Below are positions 54,195 through 64,000 of a DNA stretch of 64,000 nucleotides, piece by piece. Numbering within the stretch: the first letter of the stretch is position 1; each line of letters starts with the position of its first letter. Source of the stretch: Pythium myriotylum (Eukaryota > Oomycota > Peronosporomycetes > Pythiales > Pythiaceae); assembly GCA_023091665.1 (NCBI GenBank), contig JALJCQ010000019.1, positions 372,001 through 436,000 of the forward strand, in the 5' to 3' direction. The position numbers and the translations under genes are program-made. The notes under the pieces were generated by a model, which made no database searches, was not told the DNA's origin, and worked only from the letters and a program-made list of their open reading frames with translations.

Positions 54195-54604
54195 CTCGGG
54201 AGCAAGCGTTGACTACTCGGCGAGTTTCAACAGAATTTGGGCGTTTCACTAAGCCCGAAATTAGTCACTTTGCACGGCGTTCCAGTCATCAAATTCGGGC
54301 ACATGACTCATGGATCGAGAGCTCTTGTAGCCGCGCATCTCATTACGTTTCCCTCTACACGCACATCGGCGTACGGCGCGTCGTAGCGACGCATACACCC
54401 TCGACAACGAGCACCACTTCCCACATTATTCATGACGGGCATGTGGAAGGCGACTTTTAGAAATTAAAATAGTACACGATCCCCAATCGTCAAAACATTT
54501 ACTGATACAACATCTATCCACCAACACTCTGCTTCCCAGACTCAGACTCTGAGTCAGTCGAGCTGGAAAGCATTGGTTCTTGGAGAACCTTGGACGACGA
54601 CACC
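54195..54604. promoter_or_regulatory. Divergent promoter region of channel B and the DUF2462-like gene
   Basis: About 400 bases separate the two divergent start codons. I cannot single out an Inr element with confidence. A short palindrome agactcagactctgagtc lies near 54538-54555. Confidence 0.4.
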
Positions 54605-55108
54605 ATGGCGCAAGGCAAAGGGTACCTCAAGAAGGGCGCGTCCAAAGTGAAGAACGCGTCGGCCAAGCCGACCAAGAAGGCCAAGCAGTACTCGAACAAG
54701 CTCTCGGCCGCCAAGTACACGAAGAAAGGAAGTGCGTAGCTGTCTTGGTTGCAGAGAACGACGCCTGCAAAGAATGCTCACCGAGGGTGTGTCGTAGATC
54801 CGACCGTGGAGATTCGCCGTGGCGCGAGCGGGTTCAAGAAGCACGGCGGCAAGGATGTGACGGGCTTCATCAACCGCAACATTGAGGAGGTCATGGCGTC
54901 GCGAGTGCTGCAGTCGGGCGCGTCGCTCGCGCTGCGCGACGTCAAGGCGATCGGTAAGGAGCGCCTCAAGGAGATCAACCAGACGGCTCGCACCAAGAAG
55001 AAGAGCCGCGTCGAGCAGAAACTCCAGGCGCTCGAGCGCTCGATCAAGGCCCAGGAAGAAGGCGAGGAGCCCGTCAAGCGCCCCACGGCGGCCATCGTGC
55101 TCAAGTAG
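54605..55108 (+). CDS. Small basic DUF2462/UPF0390-like protein, one intron
   Basis: Exon 1 begins MAQGKGYLKKGASKVKNA and reaches a stop at 54737 unless spliced. A GTGCGT donor at 54732 and a TCGTAG acceptor ending at 54797 define a 66-base intron with a CTCAC branch-like site and restore the frame (54605-54731 joined to 54798-55108, about 145 residues). An alternative acceptor ends at 54785. The N-terminus MAQGK followed by Lys-rich sequence, and a helix FINRNIEEVMASRVLQSG, resemble the UPF0390/DUF2462 family of small basic nuclear or nucleolar proteins. The C-terminal part is a Lys/Glu-rich helix. The stop lies only 39 bases from the 3' end of the convergent PX gene. Confidence 0.6.
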
Positions 55109-55147
55109 TAGTTATCCTCGAGTTGATATTATTGTACGACATAGACA

Positions 55148-58100
55148 CTATTGCTTCTGCGTTGCTTTCGCCTTGGGCGTGTACGGGACAATGTCGGGAA
55201 ACACGTGCGGCAGCAGCTCGTCGCACATACTGAACAGCAAGTTCTTGAGGAAGACCTCGTGCTGCAGGAACTCGTGGAGTTTGAGCGCTGCGTTCGCGCT
55301 CGACGCTTCGCCAAAGACAGACACGATCGTCGATGGCAAACTCGGCAGAATCGCCTCCAATGACTTCTTGCGCAAAGCCTGCATCTCGGCAGCGCTCAGC
55401 GTCTCGGGCGGAGGCGGCTCGATGGGCCCTTCCGGGAACATGTACTCCCGGAAGCTGGCGACGTGACCCGCCATCTTCTTCGGGTCGGTGAAAGTGAGGT
55501 ACTGCCGCTCGATTTTACGAAAATGGCTTGCGCTCAGGAAGGCCTTGATGAACGATCGCGACATCGAAAACAACTGGCGCCGCAAGATCCCAATGCCATC
55601 AAACTCGAACACCTCGCTCAGCACAGCGAAGAGGCTGACCTCGAGCTTTTGTAGCACCCTCATCTTGGTTTCTTTTGAGTTGGCTTCAGGGGCAATCCAC
55701 TTGCCCCGACGCCACTTCCCGTTCTCGACCATCACTGTCGCGTTTGCGCCGACTCCAGACGGCGCGCCGTTTCCAACAGCCGTCGTAGTGTGTAAGGTGC
55801 TTCCGTTCCCATTCTCACCGCTCATAGAGGCCTCACTTTGATCGCTGAGTCGACCTGCTGAGGAGATACTACTCATGTTCTCGCCCAGTAGAAGGAATTT
55901 TTGCACAGCCGAGCTTTGGCAAAGCGTATCGCTCTGGACTAGACGCTGGAGAAACGTCTCCAGCACAAACAACTTCTTCTCGTACGTCGGATTTGCGACG
56001 GTACTCTTGAACTGCTTGAGCGAGGGCTCCACCTTGCGAAGCTCAGAGTAATCAACGCCTCGCCAGTGACCCATCGAGCTTGCAGTCCCATGCTTCTTCT
56101 CCTGCTTTTTTAGCTTCTCATGCAGCTGTTTCTCGAGTTGCTCGAAGTCGCTGAACGTCTTCACGACACTCCAGCCATACGCGGATTCGTCCCGGACCTG
56201 CACTGTTACCTCATAACGGTAACCGGACCGAGGCGCGGGGTGCACAGACTCGCTTTCGGGCGGTGTGTTAACTACGCCATTGCCACCGGGGTTGCTGAAC
56301 CCTTCGACCGCAGACTCTACGTCGCAGGCATCACGCTCATTTTCCTTGATTAAATACTTGCCAACATGAGCCTCTACTCTGAGCTTGTATCGGCCCACAA
56401 GTCGATCATAGCAGCTTCCGCACACTTGTTCTTTCATTGACGACTCGAGAGGAGGGTAAACCAAGAAGGCGTAAAAACTGTGGCACGATGCACACACGCG
56501 CTGATGGCAGCTCTGACACGAATCTGACCTTGACGGCTGACTGTCCAGAGCTTTGAGACAGCGAAAGCAAAGACCTGAATCGTCGTCGGCATCACCACCA
56601 GCAATTAGCGTGGCACCGACGCCCACTAAATCGTCGTCACTCATCATCCCCTCGGCTTTCTTGCTTTTTCCGTTCGTCCCTTCCTGTTTCTGCGCGCTAC
56701 CCACGCGCTTGATGGAAGCTGAGGCACTGAATGTTCGCTTCTTCCTCCGGAACACACCACCAACACGAGAGCCTGATGTTCGTGGCTGCGGAGGGGGTGA
56801 TGGTGGGTCCTCAATACTACCGGCGCCCTTGTCGAAACTAAACGACCGGCGTTTGGGCGTCATTGCTGGATTCTTTTTGCGATTCGCAAGTTCAACGTCA
56901 TCAGCATCCCAACTTCCTTGGCGACTCATATGGCGACGCGGAGACGACTGCAGTTCCAGCTCTGGCGGGCTGGACACTGGCTTCCCGACAGCACCAACAT
57001 TTGAAGAGCGCGGAACACTAAGATTTGTTCGTCCTGTTTGAGAAGGAAGAGAGAGCACAGGCGGCAACTGTCGTCGACGACGGGTCCACTTCCGCCGCCG
57101 AACCGAATCAAGCTTCTTCTCTTTGTCATGGAACCGGTCGTCCAGAGACTTTCCGTACTCCCAAGTCGCAGACTCGACGTCAGACGAGTCGCTACCTGCA
57201 CTTGTTGATCGTCGTGGTGCGATAGGAGTTCGAGCGTCGCCCATACTCTCAAGAGTCCATTCGTTTTCCCAAATCCACTCGGACGATGGTAGATCCTTCG
57301 ATCGTTTGTCTTGAGATTTCACCCAGCCGTGAATTGGAACATATCGTTGCACTTCCCAAGCCGTTTCTACGACCCGAACAAGTTGAGATGAAGCACTGAC
57401 TAGCGCTCTCGTTATTCCCAGCTCTTTCTCGAGCTCGCTTTGCCGCCCTAGTACGTGCGGAATCTCAAGTGAAAGCTGCACTTTGTTTAGCTGGAACAGA
57501 GTCTTCAGCACCTTCTCCATCAACTTCCCATTACGCAGAACAGCTATATCCTCGTAGAACAACTCGGTCAGCCTTCGGTTCAGGTGTAGCGCCGTGAAAT
57601 ACTCCCACAACATGCCCTTCTCCAAGGCGATTAGAATCCACTGAATGCCACGAGTTGAATAAAACGACTCGCTATCGGCACAAACTGGACATGATGTCTC
57701 GATGAACCGCCAGTGCTCATTGAGAAATGGCGTCTCGGGGCGGTCCTGGGCCAAATAATTCCAGTACACTTGTCCAGGGTCAAGCAGGCAAGGCTTGGAT
57801 GGGGATGATGGTGGAGTCTTGCCCGTAACCAAGAGGTCATCCGCTGATTGGGAACTAATGGATCCTCGCTGAGACGGAGAACCTGGTGGAGTATCCGCGC
57901 CGTTGGCTTCGTCAATATCGCCACTGGGCTTACGATAGCCCAACATGAACACATCTTCCAGGGCGGATAGTAGCTCGTATAACTCCCTCGATCTAGCCGA
58001 ATTGCGCATCTCAACTCGCTCCTGGTACAGTTTCACATAGTTTGCTGTTGTCTTTTCGAGCAGAAGCAATACGCGCTCCTGAGTGTGAATCTCCCTCGAG

Positions 58101-60013
58101 CTTGGCGAGTTTGGTGTAGCTGGTGACTGCGCCTGCGTGGGACTTCGCAGAAGGGTCTTCTCGCCTTCATACTCACCACTGAATGACGAGCAAAGTGGTG
58201 GCGGCGTCGAAGGAAAATCGACCGGGCTCACAGGTGCTGGCGTTTCTGACGATGTTGTGTCCGAGCGACGCAAGGCTATTTGGAACAGCTTACCCGGCTT
58301 CTTGATCAGGTTCGCAGCCTGAGTCGTGGTGGAGGTCACTGCGAGCTGCGACTGGTCCTGGATATGACCACCGATGTTCCGGAACGTCTTCTTAACTTTG
58401 AACAGAGACGAGTTGAGACTCGACTCAAGGTTAGCCTTCATATTCTTCAGGTCTTCCATATGGGTCGATGAACTGCCGGGGGTATCAGGAGCGAGTCCAG
58501 CTGACGAAATAATCGATTTGGAGAACCCGGTGTTCGCCGGAACCCGAGGGGGCATACGGGGCGTCTTCGGGAAAGTAATGCGGTCTTCTAGTGAGAACAG
58601 TGACGCGAAATGGCCTCCTTTTCGCTCGGCTGTCGGTGTCGGTGCAGGCATCGGATTCATCGGAGGCGACAGCGGCATAGCTGTTGGAGATCTTGGCGAG
58701 ACGACACCGAACCCCGCGGAATCGGACCAATAGTCTGCCTCGAACACCAAGTCATTCGCTGTCGGGCTAGTGACCGAGCCGAGTGAGCTCAAAGAGCCCA
58801 TGCTGGATGACGCAGTGGAGGCAGCCGACGAAACGGCGTCGAAGACTGCGTGGAGTGCAGCCTCTGCCTGTTCTGAACTCCGCTTACTGGCCTTATACAG
58901 GAAGCTCGTGGTCATCCGCAGCGACTTGAGGTCGATCGAAGGCGAGTTGAGTTGAGGAAGAGGCACATTGAAACCGAGCCCTGAGGCGTTCGCGCCGCTT
59001 GTTGGGGTTGCTGCCCCCGCCGCCGTTGGGGACGTCACTGGGGAGCCCACGCTCTCAACTCCGGTCTCTGCCAGCAGTGCCGTCACAACCACTTCGTTTG
59101 CGTACCGCGGCTGCGAGTACTCGGAGATGGGCTTGAGCGCCTTGAACAGCAGAGCCTCCCGCATGAAGTTCATTGCGATCGACACGAAAAGATTCGTTCC
59201 GCTCTGCTGACCAAGCTCTGGCTTGAGCTGCACGAGCAGCTGGGTCGCGACGTGGCGCAGATACTGCACGTCCGCAGCATCTCCTGCGCTCGGTTTCTTG
59301 CCCGCGGGTGTCGCGACGCAGCCCGGGTGGAGGAACTTGGCCGACTGCACGTACGCGGCGATGAGCTCTTGTCGGCGCTGAAGATTCGCGTCGCTCTCTT
59401 CGCCCTGGAACACACTCGGGTGCTCCTCGGCGAGCTGCGCGTAGGCCTCTCGGAACCATCCGAGGTGGAGCCGCAGCAGTTCGACGCACTTGGCGGTCAT
59501 GGTGAGCGCGAGCGTCGAGTCGATCTCGAGCACGCGCGCGACGACCGCGCCAAACATGTCGGCCAGCAAGAACTTGACATCGTGCGGGAAGTCGTCGTTC
59601 GGTGAGACGGGCGCAAACCAGTAGGAGACATAGTCTCGCACGGCGAGGCGCACGAACTCGGCGATCTCGTCGGCGATCTCGGGCGCGAGCCCCCAGGCCG
59701 TGCGCAGATGCGTGGCCACGGGCAGGCGCTTGACGACCTTGAGCTGGAAGCCCAGCCCCGGCGCGTCCTTGGCGCGGTAGCGCTCGTAGAAGCGGTGCTT
59801 GAGCAGCGCCGTGTCGTAGATCTCGTGCTCGACGGCGAGCTGGTACTTGCGGAGCGACCACCAGACGACGCCGCTGCCGCTGAGCAGCACGGCGACGTGC
59901 GCGAGCCGCAGCAGCGCGGTGGCGACGGCGCGCAGCAGCAGCAGAAGGAGCGAGCCATTGGCCACGGCGAGCAGCACGAGCAGCGACGGCAGCAGCCGCA
60001 GGAGCACGTGCAT
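55148..60013 (-). CDS. Sorting-nexin-like protein: membrane anchor, PXA, zinc finger, PX, nexin-C
   Basis: The 1621-residue protein starts at ATG 60013; the frame is open upstream only with TTG. Residues 1-55 hold one or two hydrophobic membrane segments. A PXA domain follows (about 65-320), then a long Ser/Pro-rich part with a helical domain near 760-900. A finger with four Cys-x2-Cys pairs (about 1146-1205: CFRC, CQSC, CASC, CGSC) is followed by a PX domain (about 1245-1375: YRYEVTVQVRDES, WSVVKTFSDFEQLEKQL, PSLKQFKSTVANPTY) and a nexin-C domain (about 1450-1620). PX domains bind phosphoinositides. PXA-PX-nexin-C proteins (SNX13/14/25 class) tether endosomes or the ER to other membranes. 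No RGS domain was seen; the zinc finger is an unusual addition. Confidence 0.88.
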   Translation of the reverse strand: MHVLLRLLPSLLVLLAVANGSLLLLLLRAVATALLRLAHVAVLLSGSGVVWWSLRKYQLAVEHEIYDTALLKHRFYERYRAKDAPGLGFQLKVVKRLPVATHLRTAWGLAPEIADEIAEFVRLAVRDYVSYWFAPVSPNDDFPHDVKFLLADMFGAVVARVLEIDSTLALTMTAKCVELLRLHLGWFREAYAQLAEEHPSVFQGEESDANLQRRQELIAAYVQSAKFLHPGCVATPAGKKPSAGDAADVQYLRHVATQLLVQLKPELGQQSGTNLFVSIAMNFMREALLFKALKPISEYSQPRYANEVVVTALLAETGVESVGSPVTSPTAAGAATPTSGANASGLGFNVPLPQLNSPSIDLKSLRMTTSFLYKASKRSSEQAEAALHAVFDAVSSAASTASSSMGSLSSLGSVTSPTANDLVFEADYWSDSAGFGVVSPRSPTAMPLSPPMNPMPAPTPTAERKGGHFASLFSLEDRITFPKTPRMPPRVPANTGFSKSIISSAGLAPDTPGSSSTHMEDLKNMKANLESSLNSSLFKVKKTFRNIGGHIQDQSQLAVTSTTTQAANLIKKPGKLFQIALRRSDTTSSETPAPVSPVDFPSTPPPLCSSFSGEYEGEKTLLRSPTQAQSPATPNSPSSREIHTQERVLLLLEKTTANYVKLYQERVEMRNSARSRELYELLSALEDVFMLGYRKPSGDIDEANGADTPPGSPSQRGSISSQSADDLLVTGKTPPSSPSKPCLLDPGQVYWNYLAQDRPETPFLNEHWRFIETSCPVCADSESFYSTRGIQWILIALEKGMLWEYFTALHLNRRLTELFYEDIAVLRNGKLMEKVLKTLFQLNKVQLSLEIPHVLGRQSELEKELGITRALVSASSQLVRVVETAWEVQRYVPIHGWVKSQDKRSKDLPSSEWIWENEWTLESMGDARTPIAPRRSTSAGSDSSDVESATWEYGKSLDDRFHDKEKKLDSVRRRKWTRRRRQLPPVLSLPSQTGRTNLSVPRSSNVGAVGKPVSSPPELELQSSPRRHMSRQGSWDADDVELANRKKNPAMTPKRRSFSFDKGAGSIEDPPSPPPQPRTSGSRVGGVFRRKKRTFSASASIKRVGSAQKQEGTNGKSKKAEGMMSDDDLVGVGATLIAGGDADDDSGLCFRCLKALDSQPSRSDSCQSCHQRVCASCHSFYAFLVYPPLESSMKEQVCGSCYDRLVGRYKLRVEAHVGKYLIKENERDACDVESAVEGFSNPGGNGVVNTPPESESVHPAPRSGYRYEVTVQVRDESAYGWSVVKTFSDFEQLEKQLHEKLKKQEKKHGTASSMGHWRGVDYSELRKVEPSLKQFKSTVANPTYEKKLFVLETFLQRLVQSDTLCQSSAVQKFLLLGENMSSISSAGRLSDQSEASMSGENGNGSTLHTTTAVGNGAPSGVGANATVMVENGKWRRGKWIAPEANSKETKMRVLQKLEVSLFAVLSEVFEFDGIGILRRQLFSMSRSFIKAFLSASHFRKIERQYLTFTDPKKMAGHVASFREYMFPEGPIEPPPPETLSAAEMQALRKKSLEAILPSLPSTIVSVFGEASSANAALKLHEFLQHEVFLKNLLFSMCDELLPHVFPDIVPYTPKAKATQKQ

Positions 60014-60743
60014 GGAGAGGCGAGGCGTCAGGGGCGAGCAGCCATTGTGTGGGGTTTCACGGGGGACTCGGGGAAAGTGGAACGGCTCGATTGGTGTGGG
60101 CCACACGACCTTTGTTAAAGGAGGAAGTCGGTGTGGGCCACAGGAGAGGGTGTGGACCACAGCATAAGGACATTCAAGCAACATTCGAAGCTGTTGGTGT
60201 GACGAACTTGAGGTTGAAGTTGGGGTGGTGTGGACCACGTTACTGATACCTCCGTGCAACCTCTCGAATGTGCTGGTGGTGGGGCTGGAGAAAGTGACGA
60301 ACTCGATGGGAAGGAAATCAATTCATGCGGAGGAAGGTGTTAGCAACGAGAGAGGACATGTTGCTTCTCTCAGACTCACATCCTGGTGCTTTGGTTACGC
60401 GCCCATACAATGTCAGCGTTGGTGTCCTGCACGGGATGGAGATTGGATGAACAGATCCGACCGAGGGATTTGAATCGCTCTGAACCAGAAGTAGTAGCAA
60501 AGCATGGTTTGGCGACATGGCGTGGATTGTGGAAATCCATCCGTCTGCGATGGAGCATATCATCCTCGTCGTCTGTGTTCATGGGTGCTGGGAAAGCGAA
60601 GACAGTGCCAATGCGAATGCACCCTCGAGGAGCTCAACAAGGCTCTAGCAAGCCTCTGGAAGAGCCAGCACTGCTTTCTCAACATCTCGAATGGCCATTA
60701 CTCGCCCAGGATCGACTGGCGATCGCTGGCGAATCCATGCAGA

Positions 60744-60808
60744 CGAGTGTTTTGTGATCCAAACTTGACCAGCAGACTGCTGGTCAAGTTTGGATCACTA
60801 AACACTCG
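60744..60808. repeat. 65-base palindrome, 32-bp arms
   Basis: Arms 60744-60775 and 60777-60808 (cgagtgttttgtgatccaaa... on the left) pair with one mismatch around a single central A. The inner part, gtgatccaaacttgaccag, looks like a DNA-transposon terminal repeat meeting its mirror copy. Confidence 0.88.
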
Positions 60809-62289
60809 TGTATGCAAAGATGTTGCTGAAGAGCCAGAACTGACTTCAACATGGAGACCGGCTCGTTGCGATTTGGGCGTCATCCGCGTTCACAATCCTC
60901 GCGGCGGAAACCGCTTCTTCGGCAGCAGAAGGCAGGAAGTGCACCGTTTGAGCCGGACCAACTGGTCACATGTGCCATCACTGAGGACAAGACCACCCAA
61001 CCACCTGGTCCCAGGGATCACGCTGACGGCTTGGTCCAGCGCCCGAGGTCTCGTTGATTACTCAGGAAGGTGGACTGTGCTGGGTTTGTCGCGTCTTGAT
61101 ACGGCCCCCGTGGAGCAAGAGAGAGAGAGAGAAGAGGATCTGGGTGGAGCGATTCGATTGATTTGAGTGAAATGCTAGTGTAATCAACGGGATACGTATG
61201 CCGCCACCCCACCTAAGCAAACCACTAAGATAATGAAACCAATTCTGCCACCTAGGCAAACCTTGCAACCCCGATCTTTGTTGGATGACGCCCTCGCACG
61301 AGCCATCGTTCAACAAAGCTGTCCACAGTGGGGTCGCTCTCCCCATCCACGCGACGGCAGGACGTCCAAGTGTGGGTGAAGACCATGGCGGGCGGCGAAC
61401 GACGTGTATAGGAGACAGCAAGGTGGACCGACCTCGAGAATCCTGATCGACGCATCGCGCTGACTTGTCGTGAAGTACTGAGATAACAATTTCGATAACA
61501 GGTGGGGCGTGTGCCACTGTCCGCTCGTGTTCGATGGATACATCTCTGACGCAGCGTTCCGATTCGTTGAATCGAGCGAGGTCGTCGTGTTGTGGAACCA
61601 ATCGATCCCAAATTTTCTTGCGTGAGAACGAGGAAAGGGCAGGGGTTGGGATTGAAGTTGCGCAGTGGCCCTCCTCCGGTCTGAGTGGAATCCGGTGAAT
61701 TCCTTCCTGCCTTGTATCTCGTCGAATCTCGTCACGAGCGCATATCTCGTTAAAAATCCCGTAAATCTCTCGTGCGCTCAGCTGCGAGGTTCCCATGAAG
61801 CCAAGATGCCTCAACACGCTCTGGGTTTCTCGAGGGAGAGAATAAGGGAGAGAAGAAATAAAAAAATTGGGGCGTTTTCTCGTCCTCGCCATTTGGCCCG
61901 GCCGCGTCACCGCGGACTGGTTACGGTGGATCAGTCTTTGGGCGGAAATCAGCGAGGGGCTTGCTGACCTCCCGCCTTTGAGGGACGGGCATCTGGACAG
62001 GACGCGTCCCCTGGCACAAAAAACCGTGTTCTGCGGCCGGTTGCAAACGCCCAAAACTGACTCGAAGTCGTGCAGCGACGGGCCATTCGACGAAAAGTGT
62101 GGTTCTGAATCGGGCCCGTTTCCACTGCTTTGGGTGGTGGACGGCCGAGTTGGGTGGCTCCTCGCCATGTGGGCGCAAGTCACGACTCCTCCCCACCCTC
62201 CGGACTCCTCCCATCTTTGTTTCCCTTCTTCGTTCTCTCGTCTTCGACCGGTGCCAGTAACCTGAGGTGGTGGTGGATTTGGTGTGCAT

Positions 62290-62313
62290 CTCTCTCTCTC
62301 TCTCTCTCTCTCT
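62290..62313. repeat. (TC)n microsatellite
   Basis: About 12 TC units lie 150 bases upstream of the third GPI-type gene, in its promoter region. Confidence 0.9.
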
Positions 62314-62368
62314 ATGGACCTGCCATCCTCCCCATCCCCAACCTCCCACTGCTCGTTCCGGGTGCCTC

Positions 62369-62383
62369 GCCATTCTCCAAATC
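62369..62383 (+). promoter_or_regulatory. Initiator-like element of GPI-type gene 3
   Basis: GCCATTCTCCAAATC fits the oomycete Inr/FPR pattern and lies about 80-95 bases before ATG 62464. Confidence 0.55.
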
Positions 62384-62463
62384 ACCTTATCGGGAACAGT
62401 TCGGCCCACAGGCTCTACTCCGATATCGTATCTCGCTAGAAAAAGCTTTTTCTGTTCTCCACC

Positions 62464-64000
62464 ATGAAGCTTTCGACTGTTCTCCTCGCGGCCGCAGCCA
62501 CGGCTGTCTATGCTCAGGACGCTCCTGGAACAGTTTCCCCCGGAGCATCGAACGCCACCGCCACGGCTTCCACGGCTCCGACCACGACGACGGCGGCGCC
62601 TGCCGCCAATGCAGGCAGCTCGGCGCCGACGCCTGCCGGAGCCTCGCCTCTCGACGGGCTCAAGCAGAAGGAGTACGGCACCGAGTACCACATGCCCTAT
62701 GTGCGTGTCGTGCAGGCCCGTGTCCAGAGCGACAAGCCCGATCTCGTCAAGGGCCGCTTCGTGTCCAAGTTCGGTAATGGCGACCTCGCCAAGGGCTACC
62801 AGTCGGCCATGGACACGGTCAACATGGCCAGTGTCGAAGGCGCGCTCATGTACGTGCAGGCCGAAGGTATCAACCAGAACTCGCGTGCGTCCATCAACCG
62901 CTGCAAGCGCAAGAACGACATGACCTGGGTCGTGCTCTACGAGATCCTCATCGCACAGACCAACGAGACCATCGCCCAGTTCTCCGAAGGATGGAACATC
63001 CCGGAGTACGGCCCGATGATCCCTATGGATGGCGGTCGCTGCACGCCGCTCACGGGCGAGAAGTTCCCGGCTGAGTGCTACATGATGAACGGCGTCGAGG
63101 GCTTCCCGAATATTGGTCCTTTTATCGGTGCTGGCTACAAGTCTGACGATGTCCGTGCTCCATACCCGGAGACGATCTGGTTCTCGTTCGCCCACACCTG
63201 CCCGCTCAAGGTCTGGGGTGAGAAGGCCGACGCCAACAACGCCTGCCGTGCCTCGTCTCGCAAGGGTCTCTGTGACATTGGCCAGGCTCCGGATGGCGTC
63301 AACTGCACGTTCTCCTACGATATCCTCGGCTGGGTGCCGATCGATGATGTCGTCGGCATTACGAGCATCAAGGATGACAACGGTAAGCCGTACTCCAACT
63401 TCACGACCTGGTGCCAGGCCAGCGAGAAGCACATCGAGTTCGCCGGTAACGATCGCACGGGTGAGATGACGGACGGCCTTGACTTCTGGAAGGATCCTCT
63501 CGACCCCAAGAAGAACGCCGAGCGTGCCTCGAAGGTCATCGAGATCTACCAGGATCTGCTCTCGGGCGACTTCAAGTCGACCCAGATTTCGGATACTGAC
63601 CTCAAGGCCTTCAAGGAGCTCCCGGACCCGGATGCTCTCGCTGCCAAGAACCCGCCGTGCTACAAGACTGTCCCCAAGTGCAACACCGGCAACGGCTGCA
63701 AGCGCTCGGGCTTCGCTCAGGTCTGCAAGCCGTGCACGTCCGCCTCGGCTGAATGCAAGACCGACTCGAGCTACAAGTTCCCAACGCTCGAGAAGGCCAA
63801 GACCGCCAAGTCCGAGTCCGAGCTCACGTCTGGCTCGCTGCTCGGCGGTAAGAACGGCGCCACGGGCGGCATCAGCTCGTCTGGTACCTCGGGTAACTCG
63901 TCTGCCAGCTCTCCGTCGGCCACCAAGTCTGGCGCCGTGAGCATGTCTCTGTCGGCGGCTGTCGCGACGCTTGTGGCGTCGGCCATCGCTGCTGTGTCTC
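62464..64000 (+). CDS. Secreted, probably GPI-anchored oomycete protein (family member 3), 3' end outside window
   Basis: ATG 62464 sits in a good context (caccATG) and opens signal peptide MKLSTVLLAAAATAVYAQ. A Thr/Ala/Pro-rich stretch (about 20-60) is followed by the family body: YHMPYVRVVQARV, YGPMIPMDGGRCTP, WFSFAHTCPLKVW, LGWVPIDDVVGITSI, NPPCYKTVPKC. The visible end is a Ser/Gly/Thr-rich stretch and the beginning of a hydrophobic tail (SLSAAVATLVASAIAAVS), as for a GPI signal; the stop codon lies beyond base 64000. Its higher GC and strong codon bias compared with members 1 and 2 suggest high expression. It lies 29 kb from its paralogues, outside the RNase cluster. The function is unknown. 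Confidence 0.82.
   Translation, partial: MKLSTVLLAAAATAVYAQDAPGTVSPGASNATATASTAPTTTTAAPAANAGSSAPTPAGASPLDGLKQKEYGTEYHMPYVRVVQARVQSDKPDLVKGRFVSKFGNGDLAKGYQSAMDTVNMASVEGALMYVQAEGINQNSRASINRCKRKNDMTWVVLYEILIAQTNETIAQFSEGWNIPEYGPMIPMDGGRCTPLTGEKFPAECYMMNGVEGFPNIGPFIGAGYKSDDVRAPYPETIWFSFAHTCPLKVWGEKADANNACRASSRKGLCDIGQAPDGVNCTFSYDILGWVPIDDVVGITSIKDDNGKPYSNFTTWCQASEKHIEFAGNDRTGEMTDGLDFWKDPLDPKKNAERASKVIEIYQDLLSGDFKSTQISDTDLKAFKELPDPDALAAKNPPCYKTVPKCNTGNGCKRSGFAQVCKPCTSASAECKTDSSYKFPTLEKAKTAKSESELTSGSLLGGKNGATGGISSSGTSGNSSASSPSATKSGAVSMSLSAAVATLVASAIAAVS

Larger units (their letters stand above)
60014..62463. other. 2.4-kb intergenic region between divergent genes
   Basis: It is the upstream region of the PX gene (minus) and of the third GPI-type gene (plus). 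A minus-strand frame of 373 codons (61062-62183) has no motif and low credibility. It contains the 65-base palindrome at 60744-60808, (GA)n near 61119-61132 and (TC)n at 62290-62313. Confidence 0.5.

Noticed and set aside
61062..62183. 373-codon minus-strand frame between the PX gene and GPI member 3
   Set aside because: Low-complexity Ser/Pro/Arg composition, no motif, and it overlaps the presumed promoter region of the plus-strand gene.
61921..63432. 503-codon minus-strand frame opposite GPI member 3
   Set aside because: It is the codon-bias shadow of the strongly biased plus-strand gene, which has signal peptide and family matches.

Overview
The window looks like an oomycete (Stramenopila) nuclear contig, probably a Pythium- or Phytophthora-like Peronosporalean. 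Supporting signs are the GCTCATTYYNCAATTT-like core promoters in front of several genes, compact genes with few short introns (GTAAGT/GTGAGT donors), very large multi-repeat cyclic-nucleotide-gated channels, families of secreted RNase T2 and GPI-type proteins, a PLAC8 protein, and chromodomain Ty3/Gypsy and APE-type LINE retroelements. No search could be run; calls rest on motifs read from translations.

Bases 1-12145 are nested transposable elements. The 3' half of a Ty3/Gypsy element (integrase, chromodomain, polypurine tract and 336-bp LTR, plus a long antisense reading frame) sits inside ORF1 of a LINE. The LINE has an OTU-like ORF1 and an endonuclease-RT-RNase H ORF2, and ends in an A tail at 10822. 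A further 1.2-kb insertion carries a second LINE RNase H copy.

Bases 10822-33900 are an RNase T2 / secreted-protein cluster. Two large inverted duplications each carry a divergent pair of RNase T2 genes whose predicted proteins are identical within the pair but differ between pairs. A fifth RNase T2 gene has lost catalytic residues, and a sixth is a 3' remnant. Two members of an unrecognised secreted, probably GPI-anchored family lie among them, and a third member is at the right end (62464 onward). A PLAC8 gene abuts the first palindrome. The intervals hold hAT remnants, a 368-bp Tc1/mariner-like MITE, LINE tails and hairpins.

Bases 34500-64000 are ordinary gene-dense sequence: a secreted astacin metalloprotease, two tandem giant four-repeat CNG-type channels (about 2851 and 2552 residues, introns resolved from splice signals), a small basic DUF2462-like protein with one intron, a PXA / zinc-finger / PX / nexin-C sorting-nexin-like protein, and the third GPI-type gene, cut by the window end. 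The secreted RNases, the protease and the GPI-type proteins would act at the cell surface or outside; the channels and the sorting nexin act in membrane signalling and endosomal traffic.
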